Shown here: piece after piece, positions 25,116 through 34,584 of the stretch
Layout: each line of letters starts with the position of its first letter
Numbering within the stretch: the first letter of the stretch is position 1
Assembly: GCA_035528435.1 (NCBI GenBank)
Contig: DATKYN010000064.1
Coordinates: 1 to 55,133, forward strand
Length of the DNA: 55,133 bases
Direction: 5' to 3'
Origin: SG8-40 sp035528435
GTDB taxonomy: Bacteria; Pseudomonadota; Gammaproteobacteria; Burkholderiales; Eutrophovitaceae
Notes under the pieces: model-generated
Told to the model about the DNA's origin: nothing
The model's database searches: none
What the model saw: only the letters and a program-made list of their open reading frames with translations
Position numbers and translations under genes: made by a program

Positions 25116-26438
25116 ATGACCTCAACCACTTCATCTGCCTTCGTACAATGGTTCCGGGCGGCTGCGCCTTATATTCATGCTTTTCGCGGCCGCACCTTCG
25201 TCATTGCATTTGGCGGCGAAGTCGTCGAGGACGGCAATTTCGTTGAGCTCACGCACGATCTCAACCTGCTCGCGAGTGTCGGCGTCAGACTGGTACTGGT
25301 CCATGGCTCCCGGCCCCAGATCGAGCGGGAACTCGATCTGCGCGGCATCAAACAGCGCTACGAGGGCGGGCTGCGGATCACGGATGAGGATGCGCTGGGC
25401 TGCGCCAAACAAGCCAGCGGTCGGCTGCGGGTCGAAATAGAGGCTTTGCTCTCAATGGGCCTTCCCAACTCTCCCATGGCCGGTAGCGAAATCCGTGTTG
25501 CCTCCGGCAATTTCGTGGTAGCTCGACCACGTGGTGTTGTCGATGGAGTCGACATGCTCTATACGGGGGAGGTTCGCAAGATCGAAGCGGACGCTATCCG
25601 CCGCCGGCTCGACGACAATGAGCTGGTGCTGATTTCACCGCTCGGGTATTCGCCCACTGGCGAGATCTTTAACCTGATACTTGAGGACGTCGCGGCTGAG
25701 TGCGCTGTCGCCTTGCAGGCAGAAAAACTGATCATCCTTACGGACGAGACAGGAGTGAAAACCCGCAAGGGGGAACTGGTAAACGAGCTCACCGTTTCCG
25801 GCGCCCAGGCCCTGCTCAAGTCAGGGAAAAAAGCCGGCGCCTATGCCGGCCAGTACTTACCGGTGGCAATCACGGCATGCCGGGGAGGCGTTGACCGCGT
25901 CCATTTGATCGACCGCAAAGTCGATGGCGGCGTGCTTCTGGAAATGTTCACCCACGAGGGCGTCGGCACCATGGTCAGCCAGGATCCACTGGAGCAGTTG
26001 CGACCGGCGACGATAGACGATGTCGGAGGGATTCTTCAACTGATCGAACCGCTGGAAGCGGAAGGCGCACTGGTAAAGCGTTCGCGCGAACTGCTGGAGA
26101 TCGAAATCGACCGCTTTGTCGTTCTGGAACATGATCGGGTGATCGTAGGCTGTGCCGCGCTGTACGCCTTTCCTGAACAGCGATCTGGTGAACTGGCATG
26201 CCTCGCGGTGCATTCGCATTTCCGCAACGCCGGTGCGGGTGAAATCATGCTGCGCGAGATCGAGAAGCGGGCCAAAAAACAGAAGCTGAAACGGCTCTTT
26301 GTGATGACGACCAAAACAACACACTGGTTCATTGAGCACGGTTTTGAAAACGCACCCGTTTCGGTTCTTCCAGCACGCAAGGCGGCGCTGTACAACTATC
26401 AGAGAAAATCCCGGGTGATGCAGAAAATACTGGCATAG
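25116..26438 (+). CDS. argA: N-acetylglutamate synthase, classical ArgA
   Basis: It catalyses the first step of arginine synthesis, acetylating glutamate with acetyl-CoA. The architecture is classical: an N-terminal amino-acid-kinase-like domain (FVIAFGGEVVEDGNF, LVHGSRPQIERELDLRGI), residues about 15-285, which normally binds arginine for feedback inhibition, and a C-terminal GNAT domain (LACLAVHSHFRNAGAGEIMLREIEKRAKK). The 440-residue length from ATG 25116 matches E. coli ArgA (443). An upstream in-frame GTG at 25071 would add 15 unconserved residues. Confidence 0.96.
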   Translation: MTSTTSSAFVQWFRAAAPYIHAFRGRTFVIAFGGEVVEDGNFVELTHDLNLLASVGVRLVLVHGSRPQIERELDLRGIKQRYEGGLRITDEDALGCAKQASGRLRVEIEALLSMGLPNSPMAGSEIRVASGNFVVARPRGVVDGVDMLYTGEVRKIEADAIRRRLDDNELVLISPLGYSPTGEIFNLILEDVAAECAVALQAEKLIILTDETGVKTRKGELVNELTVSGAQALLKSGKKAGAYAGQYLPVAITACRGGVDRVHLIDRKVDGGVLLEMFTHEGVGTMVSQDPLEQLRPATIDDVGGILQLIEPLEAEGALVKRSRELLEIEIDRFVVLEHDRVIVGCAALYAFPEQRSGELACLAVHSHFRNAGAGEIMLREIEKRAKKQKLKRLFVMTTKTTHWFIEHGFENAPVSVLPARKAALYNYQRKSRVMQKILA

Positions 26439-26461
26439 TGGGATCGTGGTCGCCTCCTGCT

Positions 26462-26467
26462 TATAAT
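26462..26467 (+). promoter_or_regulatory. Candidate -10 box upstream of yggX
   Basis: A perfect TATAAT at 26462-26467 lies 84 bp before the yggX ATG and 23 bp after argA. No convincing -35 is visible at 16-18 bp spacing, so this is a weak prediction. Confidence 0.35.
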
Positions 26468-26550
26468 GAACCAATCAGCGCGTTTACGCCCCCAAATATA
26501 ACGATGGCACAAATTTGTAATGTTTCTGAACCAATACAGCACATTCCGCT

Positions 26551-26820
26551 ATGAGTAGAAAAGTTAGCTGCGTAAAACTGAACAAAGAGGGCGAAGGACT
26601 GCAATTCCCGCCTTTTCCCGGCGAGCTTGGCAAGCGCATCTTTGAGAATGTTTCACAAGAAGCGTGGCAAGGCTGGCTGGAACATCAAAAAATGCTGGTC
26701 AATGAGAACCGGCTCAGTCTGGCGGACCCGGCAGCGCGTAAGTACCTGATGGAGCAGACGGAGAATTACTTCTTCGGTGCTGGCGCTGATGCCGCCAGCG
26801 GTTACGTGCCGAAAGGCTAG
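26551..26820 (+). CDS. yggX: Probable Fe(2+)-trafficking / oxidative damage protection protein
   Basis: A short cytoplasmic protein of 89 residues, full length for YggX. It keeps the family pattern KVSCVKLNKEGEGLQFPPFPGELGKRIFENVSQEAWQGWLEHQ and NENRLSLADPAARKYLMEQTENYFF, including the conserved Cys7. Members help protect iron-sulfur enzymes from oxidative damage. It stands between argA and ppk1 with about 64 bp to the ppk1 start. Confidence 0.96.
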   Translation: MSRKVSCVKLNKEGEGLQFPPFPGELGKRIFENVSQEAWQGWLEHQKMLVNENRLSLADPAARKYLMEQTENYFFGAGADAASGYVPKG

Positions 26821-26884
26821 AGCACTTTCATCGTCTCAATCGGACGGGGCGCACAATGTTGCGGTCCCGGCTTCAGGTAGCACC

Positions 26885-29062
26885 ATGCTGTTCAACAAAG
26901 CAGGATCGCGCACCAGCAGCGGCTCCGGCTCGAGCGACCGGGCCCGGCGCCGCAAAGCGGTACTGGCTGGCTCGAAGTCGAGCCGAAAATCCGTCGCCGA
27001 CCCGAAACTGTTCCTCAACCGGGAGCTGTCGCAACTCGAATTCAACCGGCGCGTTCTGGCGCAGGCGGAGGATGCAAGCGCGCCCCTATTGGAACGCTTG
27101 CGTTTTCTGTGCATCGTATCGAGCAATCTCGATGAGTTTTTCGAGATACGCGTGGCCAGCCTCAAGGCACAAATAGATCTTGGCGTTGAAGTCAGCGGTG
27201 CCGACGGCACCTCGCCAGCGGCCGTTTTCCGGGAGATTGCAGCGACCGCACATGCGCTTGTGGAACGGCAATACCGCCTGTGGAATGATGACCTGTTGCC
27301 ACAGCTGGCGCGAGAGGATATCCATTTCCTCAGAAGGCGGGTCTGGAGCGACGCGCAGCGCGACTGGATCAAGTCCTATTTCATGCGCGAAATCATGCCG
27401 GTAATGACGCCGATCGGACTGGACCCCGCGCATCCTTTTCCCCGTATTCTCAACAAGAGCCTCAACTTCGCAGTACAACTGTCCGGGAAGGATGCCTTCG
27501 GTCGCAATTCCGGAATTGCGCTGGTCCAGGCCCCGCGGGTATTGCCACGTGTAATACAACTGCCGGCCGAGATCGCCGACTCCGCTTTCTCCTTCGTCTT
27601 TCTGTCATCGGTGATTCACGCGCATGTCGGCGAGTTGTTCGCCGGGATGAAAATCGAGGGCTGCTATCAATTTCGCGTCACGCGCAATTCCGATCTGTAT
27701 GTTGATGAGGAAGAAGTGACCAACCTGCGCACCGCATTGCAGGGTGAGTTGCCGCAACGCAATTTCGGCGACGCCGTGCGGCTGGAGGTCGCCGATTTGT
27801 GCTCGGCCGACATTTCAGAATTTCTCCTTCAACAATTCAATCTTGTGCCAGACGATTTGTACCAGGTCAACGGACCAGTCAATCTGGTACGCCTGATGCA
27901 AATCCCGGATCTGGTAGACCGGCCCGACCTCAAATTCAAGCCCTTCGTTCCCGGGTTGCCGCCGACCTTGAACGTGGATTCCGACGTGTTCAAGGCGATG
28001 CGCGACAGCGACATTCTGCTGCACCATCCATACGAGTCTTTCAAGCCGGTGATCAGCTTTATTCGCCAGGCGGCCGTCGATCCGCTCGTCGTTGCCATCA
28101 AACAAACCGTTTACCGGACCGGCACCAATTCCGAGTTGATGCGGGCATTGATCGATGCAGCACGCGGCGGCAAGGAAGTAACCGTCGTGGTGGAGCTGCT
28201 GGCGCGCTTTGATGAACAGGCGAACATCAATCTCGCGCAAGAACTCGAGGAAGTCGGCGCACACGTAGTGTACGGAGTCGTTGGCCATAAGACACACGCC
28301 AAAATGGCCATGGTGGTTCGCAAGGAAGGCGCGGAGCTCAAGCGCTACGTGCATCTCGGGACCGGGAACTATCACGCCCGTACGGCGGCGCTTTATACCG
28401 ACTTCGGCCTGCTGACCTGCAATAAACAGATTTGCTCCGACGTCAATGACGTGTTTATGCAGCTGACTGGTCTGGGGAAGGCGAGCAAGCTCACGCAACT
28501 GTGGCAATCGCCGTTCACCTTGCACGCCCGGCTACTTGATGCAATCCGCCACGAGGTCGAAGCAGCACGTGCCGGCAAACCTGCCGGCGTGATTGCCAAG
28601 ATGAATTCCCTGCTGGAGCCGGAAATCATCACCGCGCTGTACTTCGCCTCCCAGGCCGGCGTCCGTGTTGATCTCATCGTCAGGGGAGTGTGCGCTTTGC
28701 GCCCGGGCATCCCGGGCGTGTCCGAGAATATCCATGTGCGATCAATCATCGGTCGCTTTCTGGAACACCACCGTGTGTTCCATTTCGTCAGCACCGATTC
28801 GGTTTACCTTGCCAGTGCGGATTGGATGGACCGTAACTTCTTCCGGCGAATCGAGGTCTGCTTTCCGGTCCTCGATCCTGTTCTGAAGAAACGGGTAATC
28901 GACGAATCGCTGCGTGCCGGCCTGGCCGATAACACGCAAGCCTGGAACATGGATAGTGACGGGAAATATCATCGTACAGCGGCTGATCGCAAACAGCTGT
29001 TTTCATCTCAGCTATCCCTGATTGACTTGCTTTCACCACGGGCCGGTAGCGCGAAGTCCTGA
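26885..29062 (+). CDS. ppk1: Polyphosphate kinase 1
   Basis: It reversibly transfers the gamma-phosphate of ATP onto polyphosphate. The 725-residue product has the four-domain layout: N-terminal domain with FLNRELSQLEFNRRVLAQA and FLCIVSSNLDEFFEIRVA, a head domain, and two phospholipase-D-like catalytic domains. The autophosphorylated His is in GVVGHKTHAKMAMVVR; SADWMDRNFFRRIEVCFPV is in the last domain. I chose ATG 26885; the preceding in-frame sequence overlaps yggX and is not conserved. A basic, Ser-rich extension of about 40 residues (RTSSGSGSSDRARRRK) precedes the conserved part. sixA and ppx follow. Confidence 0.96.
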   Translation: MLFNKAGSRTSSGSGSSDRARRRKAVLAGSKSSRKSVADPKLFLNRELSQLEFNRRVLAQAEDASAPLLERLRFLCIVSSNLDEFFEIRVASLKAQIDLGVEVSGADGTSPAAVFREIAATAHALVERQYRLWNDDLLPQLAREDIHFLRRRVWSDAQRDWIKSYFMREIMPVMTPIGLDPAHPFPRILNKSLNFAVQLSGKDAFGRNSGIALVQAPRVLPRVIQLPAEIADSAFSFVFLSSVIHAHVGELFAGMKIEGCYQFRVTRNSDLYVDEEEVTNLRTALQGELPQRNFGDAVRLEVADLCSADISEFLLQQFNLVPDDLYQVNGPVNLVRLMQIPDLVDRPDLKFKPFVPGLPPTLNVDSDVFKAMRDSDILLHHPYESFKPVISFIRQAAVDPLVVAIKQTVYRTGTNSELMRALIDAARGGKEVTVVVELLARFDEQANINLAQELEEVGAHVVYGVVGHKTHAKMAMVVRKEGAELKRYVHLGTGNYHARTAALYTDFGLLTCNKQICSDVNDVFMQLTGLGKASKLTQLWQSPFTLHARLLDAIRHEVEAARAGKPAGVIAKMNSLLEPEIITALYFASQAGVRVDLIVRGVCALRPGIPGVSENIHVRSIIGRFLEHHRVFHFVSTDSVYLASADWMDRNFFRRIEVCFPVLDPVLKKRVIDESLRAGLADNTQAWNMDSDGKYHRTAADRKQLFSSQLSLIDLLSPRAGSAKS

Positions 29063-29205
29063 GGACTGGCAAGCAGGACTGCCTTGCGAACAGCCGGCAG
29101 CGCGTTTCACTGACAGGCTACAGTGCGACGCCTGGTACTTGTGGAAAGTGAACGAACGCGCGAGCATGTGCTCAACGTGCGAGCCCCCTGAGCGGAGTAG
29201 CAACC

Positions 29206-29661
29206 ATGGATCTTATCCTCTGGCGTCATGCCGAAGCGGCCGACGGCTTTCCCGATATCAAGCGTGAATTGACGCGCAAGGGCCACAAGCAGGCGCGTGA
29301 CATCGCAGCCTGGTTGCGGCCTCGACTGCCTGAATCAGTTCACGTACTCTCAAGCCCGGCCGAACGCACCCGGCAAACCGCGAGTGCGTTGACGCACGAG
29401 TTCGTCGTTACGGAATCGATCGCGCCCGGAGCATCTGCGCAAACAGTGCTCGCAGCGGCGCGTTGGCCGGATGCGACAGGGGCAGTGGTGCTGGTTGGAC
29501 ATCAGCCCACGCTTGGCGAAGCGGCTGCGGTTTTGCTTACAGGCAAAAAGCTGCCATGGAGCATCAGAAAGGGCACCGTATGGTGGTTCAGGCGGCGGGT
29601 ACGTGACGGGTACGCGCAAGTCGCCCTGCGCGCCGTGATGTCTCCTGATTTGCTGCAATAG
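29206..29661 (+). CDS. sixA: Phosphohistidine phosphatase SixA
   Basis: A 151-residue histidine-phosphatase-superfamily protein. The catalytic RHG-type motif is LILWRHAEAADG at the N-terminus and the second His is in VVLVGHQPTLGEAAAVLL. E. coli SixA removes phosphate from phosphorylated His of signalling or PTS proteins. The compact size matches. It lies 143 bp after ppk1 and converges on ppx, a layout seen with polyphosphate genes in betaproteobacteria. Confidence 0.9.
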   Translation: MDLILWRHAEAADGFPDIKRELTRKGHKQARDIAAWLRPRLPESVHVLSSPAERTRQTASALTHEFVVTESIAPGASAQTVLAAARWPDATGAVVLVGHQPTLGEAAAVLLTGKKLPWSIRKGTVWWFRRRVRDGYAQVALRAVMSPDLLQ

Positions 29662-29782
29662 CGACCCAGCCAGGAGGTACTGGTCTCAGTTGGTGCAGAA
29701 CAAGCGCCTGCCCTTTTGCCGCAATACGGCTCCCGTTGTGGACGCATCAACAACTGGCGATAATCAGCCGACACGAATCGCG

Positions 29783-31276
29783 CTAGTCCTCCACCTCGAT
29801 CAGTTCCGGCACGGACAATTCAACGCCAAGCCGTCGCCACGCTGCGATTTCGTCTTGCAGCTCCGCAGCAGTGAGTGGATTGGCATTGAGCCAGCCTCCG
29901 TCGATGACAAGCGTAAAGGTGGAATCGCTCTTTTTCGCAACAATACGCGGCAATCGTTTTTCGCTGCGGCTTCGATACATTAGTACGGCGAGGCGTAACG
30001 AGATCAGTAAGGTCCAGTCCGTTTCATCGGCCGCCAAATTGCGCAATTTGTCCAACGATCCCCGGTGCGAACGCACCAACTTTGCCGCGTGTTGTTGTTC
30101 CATACGCGAAAATCCTGGCATGTCCGCGTTGGATACGATGTAGGCTGAATGTTTGTGAAATCCGCTATGGGATACAGACAGCCCGATTTCATGTAAACGC
30201 GCAGCCCATGACAGCAGCAGTATTCCGTAATCCAGATCGTCGCCCGAGCCGAACTGCTCGTACAGTTTTTTTGCAAGACGCTCAACCCGGCGCGCCTGTA
30301 CCGTATCGACGTGATAGCGCTTCATGAACTGCCGCACCGTCGTCTCACGCATGTCCTTGTGACGGCGGCGACCGATCATGTCCCACAGGATGCCCTGGCG
30401 CATCGCGCCACTGGCGATATTCATATGACTGACGTCAAGTTCGTCAAACACCGCTTTCATTATGGCAAGACCGCCAGGCAAGACCGGCAACCGATCTCCG
30501 CGCAATCCGGGCAGGTCGATCTTCGCGATGTGGCCCGCACCAATAACAGCCGACCGCAATTTCTCCAACCCCTCACGGTTGATACCGGAATCACACCAGC
30601 CGTTGCTTTCAAGAACGTCACTGATTGCGCGTGCGGTGCCCGATGAACCGATGGCCTCTGACCAGTATTTCGAAGAGAATTTCTTTCGGATCGCTTCGAT
30701 TTCGATACGCGCCGCAACTTCCGCCCGCTTCATGCTGGACTTGCTGACACGCTGATCGGGGAAGAATTTCAGACTCCAGCTGACGCACCCCATGTAGAGG
30801 CTTTCGGTCAGCTCCGGGGTGATTCCGGAACCGATAATGAACTCCGTTGAACCGCCACCGATGTCGACCACCAGGCGTTTGTCGGCGCTGGGTGCCAGAC
30901 CGTGCGCAACACCGACATACACCAGGCGCGCCTCTTCGCGGCCAGCTACGATCTCAATGGGGAAACCAAGGGCTGACTCCAGCCGCGGTAACACCTCCGC
31001 AGCATTCCGGGCCGCGCGCAACGTATTTGTACCCACTGCGCGGACCGTGTTTGGCGGAAAACCGCGCAGTCTTTGCGCGAACCGTCTGAGCACGCCGACC
31101 GCTCGCTCCTGGGCAGCCTCGTCAAGATCGCCATCGGGGGACAGCCCCGCCGCCAGGCGCACCGGCTCACGCAGCGAATCAACAGCGTAGACCTGTTCAT
31201 CGACAACGCGGCCGACCTGAAGCCTGAATGAGTTTGAGCCGAGATCAACCGCGGCAATAGTGGAAAGTTCCTGCAT
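29783..31276 (-). CDS. ppx: Exopolyphosphatase / pppGpp phosphohydrolase (Ppx/GppA family)
   Basis: It removes terminal phosphates from polyphosphate and, in some members, from pppGpp. The 497-residue product has the ASKHA-fold phosphate motifs AAVDLGSNSFRLQVG and RLVVDIGGGSTEFIIG, and MRQGILWDMIGRR at the end of the second domain. A C-terminal helical HD-like domain of about 190 residues completes the long form. It faces ppk1-sixA tail to tail and follows phoU (124 bp) on the same strand, so synthesis and breakdown of polyphosphate are encoded side by side. Confidence 0.93.
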   Translation of the reverse strand: MQELSTIAAVDLGSNSFRLQVGRVVDEQVYAVDSLREPVRLAAGLSPDGDLDEAAQERAVGVLRRFAQRLRGFPPNTVRAVGTNTLRAARNAAEVLPRLESALGFPIEIVAGREEARLVYVGVAHGLAPSADKRLVVDIGGGSTEFIIGSGITPELTESLYMGCVSWSLKFFPDQRVSKSSMKRAEVAARIEIEAIRKKFSSKYWSEAIGSSGTARAISDVLESNGWCDSGINREGLEKLRSAVIGAGHIAKIDLPGLRGDRLPVLPGGLAIMKAVFDELDVSHMNIASGAMRQGILWDMIGRRRHKDMRETTVRQFMKRYHVDTVQARRVERLAKKLYEQFGSGDDLDYGILLLSWAARLHEIGLSVSHSGFHKHSAYIVSNADMPGFSRMEQQHAAKLVRSHRGSLDKLRNLAADETDWTLLISLRLAVLMYRSRSEKRLPRIVAKKSDSTFTLVIDGGWLNANPLTAAELQDEIAAWRRLGVELSVPELIEVED

Positions 31277-31400
31277 TTGCTAGCCCGCTCCGGGTAGACG
31301 TTCCCGGTTGAGGCGCCATGTTAACCCGACCTTGGCGTTTGTAGGGCCCATCCGCGCGCTGTAGCAGCCCAGGAAGACTGCCGCAAGCCTCGCATGGTGA

Positions 31401-32111
31401 TCAATTCAGGACTTCGCGCTCGATCTCCTCAAGGGTGACATGGCGGACATCCGTCCCCTTGACCATGTAGACGACATACTCGGAAATATTCTTGGCATGG
31501 TCGCCGATCCGCTCCATCGCCTTGGCGACGAAAAGAATCTCGATACACAGCGATATGGTCCGAGGGTCTTCCATCATGAACGTTATGAGGTGACGCAGGA
31601 TGCTGCGAAATTCGTCATCGACACGACGGTCCTGACGCACCACTTCAGCAGACGTTGCCAGATCGAGCCGCGCGAATGCGTCGAGAGAGTTACGCAACAT
31701 CTGCAGGGCCATTTGCGACATATGACGGATCTCCGCCGTGCGCGGCATCTGCATCCGGTCATCGGAATAGATCAGCCGGGCCATGCGCGCGATCTTGTCG
31801 GCTTCGTCACCGATGCGTTCCAGATCGGTAATAGTCTTGACGACTGTCATCAGCATGCGTAGATCACCTGCCGCGGGCTGGCGCCGAGCAATAATGGTGC
31901 TGACGTCTTCGTCAATTTCAACTTCAAGTGCATTAACTTTATGGTCATTTTCCTCGACCATGTCAGCCAGCTCCATATCGCCGGCCATCAACGCCTCTAC
32001 CGCATGCTTGATCTGCTCCTCGACCAGGCCACCCATTTTCAGCACCCGGGCACGCAAACCCTCAAGTTCGGCATCGAACTGCTTCGAGGTGTGTTCACTA
32101 TTTATCGGCAC
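31401..32111 (-). CDS. phoU: Phosphate transport system accessory protein PhoU
   Basis: A regulator that restrains phosphate uptake and Pho signalling by acting between the PstSCAB transporter and the PhoR kinase. Two repeated three-helix units with metal-binding acidic motifs are visible (RRQPAAGDLRMLMTVVKTITDLERIGDEADKIA and FVAKAMERIGDHAKNISEYVVYM). I chose GTG 32111 because a perfect AGGAGG lies 8 nt upstream and the product then begins PINSEHTSKQFDAELEGLRARV, the family start; 236 residues. pst genes are not in the window. Confidence 0.95.
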   Translation of the reverse strand: MPINSEHTSKQFDAELEGLRARVLKMGGLVEEQIKHAVEALMAGDMELADMVEENDHKVNALEVEIDEDVSTIIARRQPAAGDLRMLMTVVKTITDLERIGDEADKIARMARLIYSDDRMQMPRTAEIRHMSQMALQMLRNSLDAFARLDLATSAEVVRQDRRVDDEFRSILRHLITFMMEDPRTISLCIEILFVAKAMERIGDHAKNISEYVVYMVKGTDVRHVTLEEIEREVLN

Positions 32112-32136
32112 GGCCGGTTCCTCCTGGGACAGGATC

Positions 32137-32166
32137 ATTATCAAACATGGCAGTCTAGACAGGCAA
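32137..32166 (-). promoter_or_regulatory. Predicted promoter of phoU
   Basis: On the minus strand TTGCCT (32161-32166) and GATAAT (32137-32142) are separated by 18 bp; a 17-bp reading gives TGATAA. I do not see a clear Pho box. Confidence 0.5.
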
Positions 32167-32210
32167 TGTTACACAATCGTTGCAGCGTTTCCACTCACAA
32201 TGCCACCAGA

Positions 32211-32882
32211 TCAGCGCAGCTGGCCTGCTTTAAGCGTTCTGACGCCTTGCGGACCGGCAAGCAAAGCGACATCGGCACCGCGTCTGGCAAAAAGCCCATT
32301 GGTCACGACACCGGTTATCTGATTGAGGACTGACTCAAGCTCGACCGGATTGGCCATGCCCAACCCGCGCACGTCCAGAATCACGTTGCCGTTATCGGTA
32401 GTGAAGCCTTCGCGCAACTGAGGCCGGCCGCCAAGCTTCACCAATTCCCGGGCGACATGGCCGCGCGCCATCGGTATCACCTCGACCGGAAGTGGAAACG
32501 ATCCCAGGGCATCAACCAGCTTCGATTCATCGGCGATGCAAACAAAGGACTTCGCCACAGCGGCAACAATCTTTTCCCGCGTCAGGGCCCCGCCCCCGCC
32601 CTTGATCATGTGCAGTTGGATGGTTATCTCGTCGGCACCATCGACGTAGACCGGCAACTCGTCGATCTCGGTTAGTTCAAGCACCCGAACCCCGCCGTCG
32701 CGTAAACGGCTGGCCGAGGCCTCTGAACTGGCAACGGTCGCCTCGATACGGTGGCGAATTGCGATCAGTTCATCAATGAACCAGTTCGCGGTTGACCCTG
32801 TGCCGATTCCGATAACGCCACCTTCAGGCACATATCCAATCGCTGCCTTCGCGGCAGCGTGCTTCATTTCATCGGCTTGCAT
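32211..32882 (-). CDS. rpiA: Ribose-5-phosphate isomerase A
   Basis: It interconverts ribose 5-phosphate and ribulose 5-phosphate in the pentose phosphate pathway. The 223-residue product has all three RpiA signatures: phosphate-binding IGIGTGSTANWFIDEL, catalytic PVYVDGADEI and KGGGGALTREKIVAAVA. ATG 32882 gives QADEMKHAAAKAAIGYV, which aligns with the usual start. It diverges from ilvA with a 94-bp shared upstream region. Confidence 0.97.
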   Translation of the reverse strand: MQADEMKHAAAKAAIGYVPEGGVIGIGTGSTANWFIDELIAIRHRIEATVASSEASASRLRDGGVRVLELTEIDELPVYVDGADEITIQLHMIKGGGGALTREKIVAAVAKSFVCIADESKLVDALGSFPLPVEVIPMARGHVARELVKLGGRPQLREGFTTDNGNVILDVRGLGMANPVELESVLNQITGVVTNGLFARRGADVALLAGPQGVRTLKAGQLR

Positions 32883-32976
32883 GTCGTATTCCCGTCTGGT
32901 TACCGCTACGATAGTGGTACTCAGGATAGCCGCAAGACCGGCTCTCTTCCAGCACTCAATTTACAACTGCGGGCAA

Positions 32977-34488
32977 ATGAAAAACGATTATCTGGAACGC
33001 ATACTCTCGGCCCGCGTCTACGACGTCGCGGTCGAGACACCTCTTGAACCGGCCGCACTGCTGTCAGCCCGCCTGAACAATACGCTGCTCTTGAAGCGTG
33101 AGGACATGCAACCGGTGTTCTCGTTCAAGATCCGGGGTGCCTACAACAAGATGATCCGCCTCGGCGCCGCCGAGCGTAAACGCGGTGTAATCGCCTCGTC
33201 GGCAGGTAATCATGCTCAGGGCGTCGCGCTCGCAGCGCAGAAAATCGGCTGCGCCGCCACTATAGTGATGCCGGTCACAACACCGCGGATCAAGGTCACC
33301 GCAGTCAAGGCAGCAGGCGCGCGAGTACTACTCAACGGTGACTCTTACAGCGAGGCCTATGAGCACGCCAGGGGTATCGCGCGGCAAAAGCGACTCACGT
33401 TCATACACCCCTACGATGACCCGGACGTCATTGCCGGCCAGGGCACCATCGGCATGGAACTACTGCGCCAATGGAGCGGCCCCCTGCACGCGATCTTTGT
33501 GGCGGTCGGCGGCGGTGGGCTCATTGGCGGCATTGCCGCCTATGTCAAGCGTCTGCGCCCCGAGGTTCGAATCATCGGCGTCGAACCCGTCGATGCTGAT
33601 GCCATGACCCGGTCCCTGGCCGCAGGCCGACGGGTGACTTTGCCGCACGTAGGACTGTTCGCAGACGGCGTTGCGGTAAAACAGGTCGGCCGCGAAACGT
33701 TTCGTCTGGCCCGCGAACTGGTCGATGAAATGATACTGGTGGACACCGATTCGATCTGCGCCGCGATAAAAGACGTGTTCGAAGATACGCGGGCAGTACT
33801 TGAGCCGGCCGGCGCTCTTGCCATTGCGGGCGCGAAGAACTACGTCGAACGCAGCGGCATCCGGAACAAGAACCTCATCAGCGTCGCTTGTGGCGCCAAC
33901 ATGAACTTCGACCGGCTGCGCTTCGTGGCTGAACGCGCCGAGCTTGGCGAACATCGCGAAGCTATCCTCGCTGTCACGATTCCGGAGAAACCAGGTAGCT
34001 TCAAGCGGTTCTGCTCGATGCTGGGCGCACGCAATGTCACCGAGTTCAACTATCGCTACGCGAATCCGGAGAAAGCGCATGTATTTGTGGGGGTTCAGGT
34101 GCGGGATCGCCGGGAAACACGGGAACTGATAGCCCGCCTGCGCAACCACGGCCTGGAAACGCTCGATATATCCGACAATGAAATGGCCAAGCTGCATGTG
34201 CGCCACCTGGTGGGTGGACGCGCGCCTCAGGCAAGTGACGAGTTGATTTACCGCTTCGAATTCCCGGAGCGCCCGGGTGCGTTAACGAAGTTTCTCGAAA
34301 GCATGTCCCATGACTGGAACATCAGCCTGTTTCATTACCGCAACCACGGCGCAGATTACGGGCGCGTTCTGGTCGGCATCCAGGTGCCGGCGGGCGATCG
34401 GCGCGTGTTTCGGCAATTCCTCACACGCCTGGGTTACATCTATGTCGACGAGACGAAAAATCCGGCCTATCCGCTGTTTCTTGCCTGA
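32977..34488 (+). CDS. ilvA: Threonine ammonia-lyase, biosynthetic
   Basis: A PLP enzyme that deaminates threonine to 2-oxobutyrate, the entry to isoleucine synthesis. The PLP lysine is in FSFKIRGAYNKM, with SSAGNHAQGVALAAQ and the phosphate loop AVGGGGLIGGIAAY. The C-terminal regulatory half has two ACT-like repeats (AILAVTIPEKPGSFKRFCSMLGARNVTEFNYR and YRFEFPERPGALTKFLESM) that normally bind Ile and Val. ATG 32977 gives 503 residues, close to E. coli IlvA (514); the upstream in-frame extension overlaps the divergent rpiA. Confidence 0.96.
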   Translation: MKNDYLERILSARVYDVAVETPLEPAALLSARLNNTLLLKREDMQPVFSFKIRGAYNKMIRLGAAERKRGVIASSAGNHAQGVALAAQKIGCAATIVMPVTTPRIKVTAVKAAGARVLLNGDSYSEAYEHARGIARQKRLTFIHPYDDPDVIAGQGTIGMELLRQWSGPLHAIFVAVGGGGLIGGIAAYVKRLRPEVRIIGVEPVDADAMTRSLAAGRRVTLPHVGLFADGVAVKQVGRETFRLARELVDEMILVDTDSICAAIKDVFEDTRAVLEPAGALAIAGAKNYVERSGIRNKNLISVACGANMNFDRLRFVAERAELGEHREAILAVTIPEKPGSFKRFCSMLGARNVTEFNYRYANPEKAHVFVGVQVRDRRETRELIARLRNHGLETLDISDNEMAKLHVRHLVGGRAPQASDELIYRFEFPERPGALTKFLESMSHDWNISLFHYRNHGADYGRVLVGIQVPAGDRRVFRQFLTRLGYIYVDETKNPAYPLFLA

Positions 34489-34566
34489 AATCCTGCCAGG
34501 GCCCCGGCGGTAGCATGGCTCTTGCCTGCATTTGGGCATAGCTCCGGACGCTCTCCTTGCTTCTCT

Positions 34567-34572
34567 TATAAT
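34567..34572 (+). promoter_or_regulatory. Candidate -10 box upstream of slt
   Basis: TATAAT at 34567-34572 lies 12 bp before the slt ATG. No good -35 is visible at the right distance, and a start site this close to the ATG would leave almost no 5' leader, so the call is tentative. Confidence 0.3.
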
Positions 34573-34584
34573 TAAGATGACCGT

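Noticed and set aside
32776..32976. A 67-codon N-terminal extension of IlvA
   Set aside because: It overlaps the divergent rpiA gene and is not part of the family; ATG 32977 gives the normal length.
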